Positions 24,828-31,136 of a DNA stretch of 34,184 bases are shown in pieces. The notes under the pieces were generated by a model. That model was given only the letters and a program-made list of their open reading frames with translations, was not told where the DNA came from and searched no databases. Source of the DNA: Treponema sp. UBA1233 (GTDB taxonomy: Bacteria; Spirochaetota; Spirochaetia; Treponematales; Treponemataceae); assembly GCA_002309305.1 (NCBI GenBank), contig DBWR01000046.1:12609-46792 (forward strand). The letters run 5' to 3'. The stretch's first letter is position 1. Each line of letters opens with the position of its first letter. The translations under genes were made by a program, and so were the position numbers.

Positions 24828-24864
24828 TTCTACTCCAAAAATAAAAAACAAAAATTTCAAGGAC

Positions 24865-24893
24865 ATTATATTAAAAATCCCGTTAAATGTGAA
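24865..24893 (-). promoter_or_regulatory. Sigma70-like promoter for the acyl-CoA synthetase gene
   Basis: On the minus strand TTCACA (24893-24888), 17 bases, TATAAT (24870-24865). The leader of about 30 bases contains GGAG before the ATG at 24827. Confidence 0.7.
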
Positions 24894-24920
24894 CTGCTTT
24901 TTTTCTATTATTTCTTCTAC

Positions 24921-24950
24921 TTGACAAGTGATTCTGAATGCTGATAGGCT
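24921..24950 (+). promoter_or_regulatory. Candidate promoter for the PD-(D/E)XK membrane protein gene
   Basis: A perfect TTGACA (24921-24926), 18 bases, and a weak TAGGCT (24945-24950). It supports the ATG at 24968 over the in-frame ATG at 24938, which lies within the spacer. Confidence 0.45.
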
Positions 24951-24967
24951 TAAACGGGTGGTTTTAT

Positions 24968-25420
24968 ATGCTTGAAAAGACTCTGGGATTCATTTCGGAA
25001 AACATCGGTACATTTGCGGTTTCGGCCATTTTGTTCATTCTGGTGCTTGTGCTAGGTTTTATCATGGGCATGCTGATTCAAAAAGCCAGGCTTCATTCGA
25101 TTATAAAAAAGGAACGTGCGGATGCTGTAAAGAAAAGCCGTGCGGTTTTGGGCGGTCAGTTTGGTGAGCAGCTTGCCCCATATCTTCCAGGCTTTCCGTG
25201 CAATCCAGGTGACGTTCAGTTTCTAGGCTCTCCTGTTGACTATGTGGCTTTTCCGGGATACGCAAAGGGAAAGGAAATCAAGGATGTTGTATTTATAGAG
25301 GTAAAGTCGGGTCAAAGTACCTTAAGCATAAGGGAAAGACAGATAAGGGATGCGGTAAAGTCAGGCAGGGTCCACTATGTTGAATACAGGCTGCCTCAAG
25401 TTGACACAGAGCCTTTATAA
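24968..25420 (+). CDS. Membrane-tethered PD-(D/E)XK nuclease-like protein
   Basis: A 150-residue protein related to the Holliday junction resolvase-like endonuclease family. One transmembrane helix (about 14-36) precedes a charged linker and a compact domain. In that domain SPVDYVAF (Asp91) and FIEVKSGQS (Glu111, Lys113) form the PD-(D/E)XK core, and RERQIRDAV supplies the helix usually found after it. This arrangement is that of a nuclease, but a membrane anchor is unusual for DNA repair. GGGTGG ahead of ATG 24968 fixes the start. A DUF368 gene follows 38 bases later and may be co-transcribed. The active-site call is from motif only. Confidence 0.75.
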   Translation: MLEKTLGFISENIGTFAVSAILFILVLVLGFIMGMLIQKARLHSIIKKERADAVKKSRAVLGGQFGEQLAPYLPGFPCNPGDVQFLGSPVDYVAFPGYAKGKEIKDVVFIEVKSGQSTLSIRERQIRDAVKSGRVHYVEYRLPQVDTEPL

Positions 25421-25458
25421 TGTTTTAATAGGGCAAAATAATTGAACAAGAGGAATTT

Positions 25459-26340
25459 ATGTTTGAAGTAATCAAGACATTTTTGATAGGATGTGCTGTC
25501 GGCATGGGAAATGTCATTCCTGGAGTATCAGGTTCTACCATTGCCGTTGTTTTTGGAATATATGACAAGTTTATAAATGCAATCACATTGAATTTCAAGA
25601 AACTCTGGGCTAATAGAAAATTCGTAATCCCCATGATTCTGGGCATGGTTTTGGGAGTTTTTGCATTCAGTAAGGTCGTGTCTTACCTTTACATCCATTT
25701 CCCGACTCAAACAAACTATGCGTTTACAGGCCTTATTATCGGTAGCATTCCGCTGTTGGTTTCTCTGATGACCAAACAGAAAAAGGGCGAGAAAAAGTCA
25801 TTCTGGTACATTTTTTCGCTTGTGGTTTGTGTTGCCGCAGGAATTGCCATAATATACCTGTTTTCAATTCTTGAAGGAAACGTGGACAAGAATACTCCTG
25901 AATTCACCGTTCTTCCTGAACTGTCTGCAGGACTTGCAGTGCGCATTTTTATAGCGGGTCTCTTGGGTGCGCTTGCCATGGTGACCCCAGGAATTTCAGG
26001 TTCATTACTGATGCTGATTTTGGGTGTGTATTCGATTGTTATTTCTGCAATTGGAAAACTTCTGGAACCAGAATCATTTGTTCATGCGTTTCTCCTTCTC
26101 CTTCCAAACGGCATCGGTGTTCTGATTGGCGTACTGGCGGGGGCAAAACTGATCGGCATTTTGCTAAAGAAGGTTCCGGGACAGTCCTATGCGGTAATTC
26201 TTGGCCTTTTGCTGGGGTCTGCAGTATTCATGTTCCCTGGATTTGCTGGATTTACAAGTGCGGGTATTATAGCCGGCTCCATACTTTCGTTTGTTGGCGG
26301 TGTTGCCCTGGCATATTTCGGTTCCAAGACAGGAGATTAG
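25459..26340 (+). CDS. DUF368 polyprenyl-phosphate transporter-like membrane protein
   Basis: A 293-residue polytopic membrane protein of the DUF368 family. About eight to nine hydrophobic segments are visible. The family's paired motifs are GMGNVIPGVSGSTIAVVFGIYD near the N-terminus and ALAMVTPGISGSLLMLILGVYS in the middle, an internal repeat that suggests inverted halves. DUF368 members (PopT) in other bacteria recycle undecaprenyl phosphate back across the membrane for cell-wall synthesis, so that role is likely here. GAGGAAT precedes the start. Downstream lies a REP-like hairpin element and the convergent icd gene. The family call is strong; the substrate role is taken from homologues. 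Confidence 0.9.
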   Translation: MFEVIKTFLIGCAVGMGNVIPGVSGSTIAVVFGIYDKFINAITLNFKKLWANRKFVIPMILGMVLGVFAFSKVVSYLYIHFPTQTNYAFTGLIIGSIPLLVSLMTKQKKGEKKSFWYIFSLVVCVAAGIAIIYLFSILEGNVDKNTPEFTVLPELSAGLAVRIFIAGLLGALAMVTPGISGSLLMLILGVYSIVISAIGKLLEPESFVHAFLLLLPNGIGVLIGVLAGAKLIGILLKKVPGQSYAVILGLLLGSAVFMFPGFAGFTSAGIIAGSILSFVGGVALAYFGSKTGD

Positions 26341-26353
26341 GTGTAAGAATAAC

Positions 26354-26440
26354 GTCATTCCGGGCTTGATCCGGAATCTCAACGCTGTATAAGATGTGTC
26401 ACCCCGGACTTGATCCGGGGTCTTTTCGTTTAGGAATGAC
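26354..26440. repeat. REP-like double-hairpin element between convergent genes
   Basis: Two hairpins share the CTTGATCCGG core. The first has 7-bp arms ATTCCGG/CCGGAAT (26357-26377) and the second 7-bp arms ACCCCGG/CCGGGGT (26401-26421). They are enclosed by an 8-base inverted repeat, GTCATTCC (26354-26361) and GGAATGAC (26433-26440). This looks like a dispersed intergenic palindromic repeat; it may also end both convergent transcripts. Only one copy is seen in this window. Confidence 0.75.
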
Positions 26441-26441
26441 A

Positions 26442-27641
26442 CTACAGGCGGGATGCAATTTCGTCGATGTATTCCCAGCTGTTTACGATTTTTACCGGGG
26501 CAGGATCTGCAAGTTTTGCGAGGTCTCCTGTCATGATTCCGTCTTCTATCGTGCTGAGTGTTGCCTTTTCAAGCTTGTGTGCAAAGTCTGCAAGTTCAGG
26601 TGTGTTGTCAAGTTCTGCCCTTTTTGCAAGTGCACCAGTCCATGCAAAGATTGTTGCAACAGGATTTGTTGAGGTCTTTTCGCCCTTGAGGTAGCGGTAG
26701 TAGTGCTTCTGTACAGTACCGTGGCTTGCCTCATATTCAAACTCACCGTTGGGGCTTACCAGAACGCTTGTCATCATGGCAAGGCTTCCGCATGCGGATG
26801 CAATCATGTCGCTCATTACGTCGCCGTCGTAGTTCTTGCATGCCCAGAGGAATCCACCCTCGCTCTTTACCACACGTGCAACCGCATCGTCTATCAGGGT
26901 GTAGAAGTAGGTTAGGCCCGCCTTTTCAAACTTGTCCTTGTATTCCTCGTCGAACACCCTCTGCATTATGGCCTTGAAGTTGCCGTCGTAAATTTTGCTG
27001 ATGGTGTCCTTTGCTCCGAACCAGACATCAATCTTCTGGTCAAGGGCGAAGTTAAAGCAGCAGCGTGCAAAGTATTCGATTGAGCTGTCGATGTTGTGGA
27101 TTCCCTGAATGATTCCAGGTCCCTTCATTTCCATGATTGTCTTGCGGATTTCCTTTCCGTCTTCTCCGGTAAACACAAGCTCTGCCTTTCCTGCAGTAGG
27201 TGTCTTGATCTCGCAGTTTTTGTATACGTCGCCGTATGCGTGCCTTCCGAGGGTAATCGGTTTTTTCCAGCAGCTTACTGTTCCCTGGATGTTCTTTACG
27301 AAAATCGGTGTGCGGAATACAGTGCCGTCAAGCTCTCCCCTGAGGATGCCGTTTGGACTGGGGGTAAGGTGTGTAAGTTTGTATTCTTCTACTCTGGCCT
27401 GGTTTGATGTGATTGTTGCGCATTTTACTCCAACACCAAGCCTCTTGATTGCCGCCGCAGCATCGTATGTGATTTTGTCGTCGGTCTTGTCACGCTCGGT
27501 TATTGAAAGATCGAAGTATTCGGTCTTTAAGTCCACAAACGGAAGAAGAAGCTTTTCCTTAATGAGCTTCCACAGGACGCGGGTCATTTCGTCTCCGTCC
27601 AACTCCGCAATTGCATTTTTCATCTGAATCTTTGACATCAT
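26442..27641 (-). CDS. icd: NADP-dependent isocitrate dehydrogenase
   Basis: Converts isocitrate to 2-oxoglutarate and carbon dioxide with NADP. The 399-residue protein is the dimeric eukaryote-like type. Its opening is KIQMKNAIAELDGDEMTRVLW. Substrate-site blocks are TPSPNGILRGELDGTVFR and ITLGRHAYGDVY, and YDGDVMSDMIA supplies the metal aspartates. The coenzyme loop is EASHGTVQKHYYRYLKGEKTS. GGAG precedes the start; ATG 27641 and ATG 27638 are both usable. It is the last gene of a leftward run, 29 bases after a membrane-protein gene. It would supply 2-oxoglutarate and NADPH for amino acid synthesis. Confidence 0.97.
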   Translation of the reverse strand: MMSKIQMKNAIAELDGDEMTRVLWKLIKEKLLLPFVDLKTEYFDLSITERDKTDDKITYDAAAAIKRLGVGVKCATITSNQARVEEYKLTHLTPSPNGILRGELDGTVFRTPIFVKNIQGTVSCWKKPITLGRHAYGDVYKNCEIKTPTAGKAELVFTGEDGKEIRKTIMEMKGPGIIQGIHNIDSSIEYFARCCFNFALDQKIDVWFGAKDTISKIYDGNFKAIMQRVFDEEYKDKFEKAGLTYFYTLIDDAVARVVKSEGGFLWACKNYDGDVMSDMIASACGSLAMMTSVLVSPNGEFEYEASHGTVQKHYYRYLKGEKTSTNPVATIFAWTGALAKRAELDNTPELADFAHKLEKATLSTIEDGIMTGDLAKLADPAPVKIVNSWEYIDEIASRL

Positions 27642-27670
27642 CGTCTCCTTTTTATTTGAAAAAAATATTT

Positions 27671-28399
27671 TTATTCAATTGTTATGCTGTCTTCCAGTTT
27701 TTGAAGGAAAGCCTCTGAAAACTGTTTTTTCAGCGGGTAGAAGGCAACTATCTCACAGTGGTTTCCTTCCTCATAGCCGAAAACAAAGCCTGTAAAAGTC
27801 TTGCGGTTGTACGTGTATGTGAATCTGGCCTTTACTATTGATTCAGTTATGTAGGCATCATCATTCCAGTGGATGATTTTTGCCCTTAAACTGTCTGTCA
27901 TGCTTACAACTACATTCGCAACCGATTCTTCAAGAGAAGGGTAATCACCGGTAAAGTCATATTCCATATAATGTGCGAAACGGTCCTTGTGCTTGGTGGA
28001 ATAAATCTTTCTGGTTCCCATTTCCTCAAGTTCATCGGAAAGCTTGTATCTTGAAAAGACATCAGGGTAAGAAAAGTGCACCTTGGTTATCGCCTGATTC
28101 TGCCACTGCTGCTTTACCAGGTATGCGTCGGAATTAAGATATTTTGCTCCTCCAACAAGAGCTCCAAAAATCAAAGCGCATAGGATGAAGGAAACTGTTT
28201 TACCGCCCTTACCCTTGTTCCTGAAGATTAATCCTATGATCAATCCCAAAAGGGCCGCCACCGCAACTATGACGATTTCCTTCCAGTTGAACTGACGCCC
28301 CCAGAGTGTTGTTCCGGCAAGAGTACCGCCTATAATGCAGAGAATCATGCAGACGAACACCCAGCTTCTGTCATTCTTTTCGACTTCTTCTTTTTCCAT
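27671..28399 (-). CDS. Membrane protein with extracytoplasmic C-terminal domain
   Basis: Unrecognised 242-residue protein. Three hydrophobic segments (about 13-33, 40-59 and 69-86) are followed by about 155 residues of soluble, mixed alpha/beta sequence with many aromatic residues (KVHFSYPDVFSRYKL, YMEYDFTGDYPSL, RFTYTYNRKTFTGFVFGYEEG). An odd number of helices and an acidic N-terminus suggest the C-terminal domain faces outward. A strong GGAGG lies ahead of the start. It sits between map and icd with short gaps (38 and 29 bases), so it is co-transcribed with housekeeping genes. No catalytic motif is visible. Confidence 0.7.
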   Translation of the reverse strand: MEKEEVEKNDRSWVFVCMILCIIGGTLAGTTLWGRQFNWKEIVIVAVAALLGLIIGLIFRNKGKGGKTVSFILCALIFGALVGGAKYLNSDAYLVKQQWQNQAITKVHFSYPDVFSRYKLSDELEEMGTRKIYSTKHKDRFAHYMEYDFTGDYPSLEESVANVVVSMTDSLRAKIIHWNDDAYITESIVKARFTYTYNRKTFTGFVFGYEEGNHCEIVAFYPLKKQFSEAFLQKLEDSITIE

Positions 28400-28437
28400 T
28401 TTTCCCTCCTTTACCGGCCTTTTCGCCTGGGATTACA

Positions 28438-29232
28438 TTAATAATTCTTTCCCTTCATGCAGGAATTTCCATTATAGTCCAAATCGGTCAGTATCTCCGT
28501 GTGGTCCGGGAATACGGCAACGGTATGTTCCTCATGACAGCTCCAGCTTCCGTCCGCCGTGACTACAGTCCATTCGCTGTGCTTGTCTCCGGTAATCACG
28601 TCATCGGTTCCCTCGTTAATCATCGGCTCTATGGCAAGAACCATGCCTGCCTGAATGCGCGGATTTTGCCCACGTGAAGGACAGTTTGGAACGCTGGGGT
28701 CCTCATGCACGTCAAGTCCCACTCCATGTCCGCAGTAGTCGTAAACCACACCGTATCCGTTTTCCTCATGGCAGAAAGAATAGACTGCCTTTGAGATGTC
28801 GCTTATCCTGTTTCCTGGGTGGCATTCCTGTATTCCCCTCATCAGGGCCTCACGAGTCACCTTTACCAGCTTCCTGTGCTCCGGTTTGACGTTTCCAACC
28901 ATAACCGTGTGGCAGCTGTCGGATATGTAGCCGTTCAGGTTGATTCCTATGTCAAGCGATACCAAATCACCGTCCTGAACGATTAATTTTTTTGAAGGAA
29001 CACCATGAATAACCTGTTCGTTTACGCTGATGCAAGCGCATCCTGGGAATCCTTCTGAATACCAGGCGGGTTTTCCTCCGTGTTTCTTTACAAAGTCAAC
29101 GCACCAGTCGTCGATTTCCTTTGTGCTTACTCCGGGCTTTACGCGGGGAATAATCTCGTTGAACAGATCCGCAAGCAGATGGCAGCTAAGCCTTATCTTG
29201 TTGATCTGGTCATCATTCTTAAGCCTTATCAT
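28438..29232 (-). CDS. map: Methionine aminopeptidase, type I
   Basis: Removes the initiator methionine from new proteins in the cytoplasm. The two-metal site is complete: SLDIGINLNGYISDSCHTVMVG (two Asp), GHGVGLDVHEDP (His), AIEPMINEG (Glu) and CHEEHTVAVF (Glu). The start of the catalytic fold, including the usual HGVPS block, is present. The product is 264 residues, slightly longer than the 250 typical of type I. The extra residues are a short C-terminal tail (DLDYNGNSCMKGKNY). There is no SEC-C zinc domain. GAGGTAA precedes the start. It follows the DnaJ-domain gene by 25 bases. Confidence 0.95.
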   Translation of the reverse strand: MIRLKNDDQINKIRLSCHLLADLFNEIIPRVKPGVSTKEIDDWCVDFVKKHGGKPAWYSEGFPGCACISVNEQVIHGVPSKKLIVQDGDLVSLDIGINLNGYISDSCHTVMVGNVKPEHRKLVKVTREALMRGIQECHPGNRISDISKAVYSFCHEENGYGVVYDYCGHGVGLDVHEDPSVPNCPSRGQNPRIQAGMVLAIEPMINEGTDDVITGDKHSEWTVVTADGSWSCHEEHTVAVFPDHTEILTDLDYNGNSCMKGKNY

Positions 29233-29257
29233 CTATATTACCTCTTGTTGTACCGCT

Positions 29258-30010
29258 TTATGATGCAATCCGAACCGATTCGTCCCTGCAAATGGCGGCA
29301 GTACGCGGGTCTCCGATCCTTTCGTAAGCGTCCGCCATCTTTACAAGAAAGAATGACTCATCCTTTTTTCCAAATTTAAGGTCCAGCCCCCTTTCCCACG
29401 AGTCAATTGCCAGTTCGTCGCTGATAATTCCTTCTATATTGTTCCTTAATATGTGCCTCATCAAGTCCTGTACTTCCACAAAAAAGAACTTGAAGTAATT
29501 GTATTTGAATTCCATGCGCATTATCTGGTCAAGAAGAATTACAGCGTCATAGAATTCCCTGCGGAGGACAAGTTCTTCGGCAAGGATGAAGCCCAAATCC
29601 ATAAAGTCCTCGTGCCCGAACCAGTATGAAAGCCTGAAGTTTGAATTCTTCATGTTCATGTTCTTGAAAGTGCGGACGGCCTCTTCCTCGGCGTTGTGGG
29701 TAAGGTCAAACAAAATGAGCTTGGCATAGCTTTCCTCATCCCCACGTTCCAAAAGCCATTTGCGGTAGTCGAAAGATGTGTGCGAGTGTGATGATGCGGA
29801 ACTTGAGCGGAATGAAAATGCCTCGTCAAACAGGCTGCGTGCCTTTAAGTCGGACAGTGTTTCGTATGCCTGAACCAATTCCCTGAATGCGTCTGATTCT
29901 GAATGGGTTATGTCAGGGTGAAGTAACTTGGCCTTTTTCCTATATGCCCGGCGTATTTCCGAAAGGGATGCCGTGTGGCTGACGCCGAGAACCGAATAAT
30001 AATCCCGCAT
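29258..30010 (-). CDS. J-domain protein with a lineage-specific C-terminus
   Basis: A 250-residue co-chaperone. Residues 1-55 are a J-domain: DYYSVLGVSHTASLSEIRRA, then HPD at 31-33, the tripeptide that stimulates DnaK ATPase. There is no Gly/Phe region, zinc-finger or DnaJ C-terminal substrate domain. Instead a helical region of about 190 residues follows, rich in Phe, Leu and Glu (LILFDLTHNAEEEAVRTFKN, EELVLRREFYDAVILLDQIM), resembling TPR-like helical pairs. It probably recruits DnaK to a specific client. The ATG at 30010 has no Shine-Dalgarno and lies 6 bases after a promoter -10 box, so a leaderless mRNA is predicted. First gene of the run with map and icd. Confidence 0.85.
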   Translation of the reverse strand: MRDYYSVLGVSHTASLSEIRRAYRKKAKLLHPDITHSESDAFRELVQAYETLSDLKARSLFDEAFSFRSSSASSHSHTSFDYRKWLLERGDEESYAKLILFDLTHNAEEEAVRTFKNMNMKNSNFRLSYWFGHEDFMDLGFILAEELVLRREFYDAVILLDQIMRMEFKYNYFKFFFVEVQDLMRHILRNNIEGIISDELAIDSWERGLDLKFGKKDESFFLVKMADAYERIGDPRTAAICRDESVRIAS

Positions 30011-30016
30011 ACCATC

Positions 30017-30045
30017 ATTTTACAAAATTTTGAATAAATATTCAA
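30017..30045 (-). promoter_or_regulatory. Promoter for the J-domain/map/icd run, leaderless type
   Basis: On the minus strand TTGAAT (30045-30040), 17 bases, TAAAAT (30022-30017). Six bases, GATGGT, separate the -10 box from the ATG at 30010. Confidence 0.6.
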
Positions 30046-30110
30046 TTGGAATGACAGTTATTTATTGCTAACTGAAAAACGGAAAAAAAGAAAAAAAAAT
30101 CACTTTTACA

Positions 30111-30139
30111 CTTGATTATTCATTATTTTGATGTATAAT
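30111..30139 (+). promoter_or_regulatory. Strong promoter for the small secreted protein gene
   Basis: TTGATT (30111-30116), a 17-base spacer and a perfect TATAAT (30134-30139), preceded by an A-rich stretch (30077-30098) that may act as an UP element. The 26-base leader ends in AAGGAG (30159-30164). Confidence 0.7.
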
Positions 30140-30170
30140 ATTATTAGATTTCATTTTTAAGGAGTAAAAG

Positions 30171-30569
30171 ATGAAGAAACTTATCGCTTTGGTTGCTGTA
30201 GCAATCGTAGGTATTGTAGGAGCATTTGCATTCGATACTGGTACTCTCAGTGGCTCATGGTTGGATTCAACTTGGGATGCTGTATATACCATCAAGAAGA
30301 ATACAAATGGTGAAGGCATGCTTCAGATTTCTGATGCAAAGACAGGTGCAATCTATGCAACTTTCACAGATGCAAATATTGAGAATTTTGACCTGTCAGC
30401 AGGATTGTCTGGCGTTTCACTCTCTTTCCACTCAAAGAAGACCTGCCGCACATACAAGTTCACAGCTGGACTTTCAAAGGATTTGACACTGAACATTGAT
30501 CGCGACTGGACAGACGAGCCATACGAAGTAACAATTACTTGGAATGGTGGAGACGCTGAGCTCGAGTAG
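30171..30569 (+). CDS. Small secreted protein, unknown function
   Basis: A 132-residue exported protein. Residues 1-20 form a signal peptide with AFA at the cleavage site, giving a mature product of about 112 residues. The mature part begins FDTGTLSGSWLDSTWDAVY and continues as alternating beta strands, ending in WNGGDAELE. This resembles small beta-barrel or lipocalin-like proteins that begin with a GSW segment, but the family is not recognised. It has the strongest expression signals in the window: a perfect -10, AAGGAG and a sharp terminator. It is monocistronic. High expression of a small envelope protein is inferred. Confidence 0.75.
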   Translation: MKKLIALVAVAIVGIVGAFAFDTGTLSGSWLDSTWDAVYTIKKNTNGEGMLQISDAKTGAIYATFTDANIENFDLSAGLSGVSLSFHSKKTCRTYKFTAGLSKDLTLNIDRDWTDEPYEVTITWNGGDAELE

Positions 30570-30608
30570 TATTGCTACAGACCGGTATTAATATCGGTTG
30601 CGATGAGG

Positions 30609-30639
30609 GGGCTGCCCAAACGGGTGGCCCTTTTTTTTT
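30609..30639 (+). terminator. Intrinsic terminator after the small secreted protein gene
   Basis: The 9-bp stem GGGCTGCCC/GGGTGGCCC (30609-30617, 30622-30630, two wobbles) with an AAAC loop is followed by nine T. A separate 18-base palindrome, 30581-30598, lies just upstream and could form a second hairpin. Confidence 0.9.
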
Positions 30640-30665
30640 GCATTCATATCAAAACGGAGGAAAAA

Positions 30666-31136
30666 ATGAAGATTAGGCGTGCGGTGGAAAAGGACTGCAA
30701 AAGAATCCTGGAGCTTTTGGTTCAGGTGAACAACGTACATAACGACGGAAGGCCAGACCTGTTTATACGTGACAAGACAAAGTATACGGAGGATGAACTC
30801 AGGAAGATTCTTGCAGATGACTCAAGCCCCGTATTTGTTGCGGTTGATGACGACGATTATGTCATGGGATACGGCTTTGTCATGTTCCAGCGCCACGAAA
30901 AGGACAACAACTGGCCCAACATTACCACACTTTATGTGGACGACATATGTGTTGCCCAGGAATGCCGTGGAAAGCATGTGGGAAAAGCCATTTACGATTT
31001 TCTTGTTGACTATGCAAAAAAATCAGGCTGCTACAACCTTACCCTCAACGTATGGGAGAAAAACCCGGGCGCAAGGGCATTTTACGAGAAAATGGGCATG
31101 AAGGTTCAGAAAACCGGAATGGAGCTTGTCCTATAG
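30666..31136 (+). CDS. GNAT-family N-acetyltransferase
   Basis: A 156-residue acetyltransferase using acetyl-CoA. The opening MKIRRAVEKDCKRILELL and the central VDDICVAQECRGKHVGKAIY, which carries the Q/RxxGxG/A-like acetyl-CoA loop, identify the GNAT fold. It closes with the strand NLTLNVWEKNPGARAFYEKM, the typical final motif. GGAGG at 30656-30660 fixes the start at 30666; the frame is open upstream but contains the terminator of the previous gene. The stop TAG (31134-31136) lies in the hexamer CTATAG that also contains the stop of pyrG on the other strand. The substrate is unknown; small amines or protein N-termini are possible. Confidence 0.88.
   Translation: MKIRRAVEKDCKRILELLVQVNNVHNDGRPDLFIRDKTKYTEDELRKILADDSSPVFVAVDDDDYVMGYGFVMFQRHEKDNNWPNITTLYVDDICVAQECRGKHVGKAIYDFLVDYAKKSGCYNLTLNVWEKNPGARAFYEKMGMKVQKTGMELVL

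Noticed and set aside
24907..24967. ATG at 24938 as start of the PD-(D/E)XK protein.
   Set aside because: It lies between the -35 and -10 boxes, and the ribosome site GGGTGG is placed for the ATG at 24968.
25403..25436. TTGACA and TATAAT just before the DUF368 gene as a promoter.
   Set aside because: The spacer is only 9 bases, too short for sigma70 recognition.
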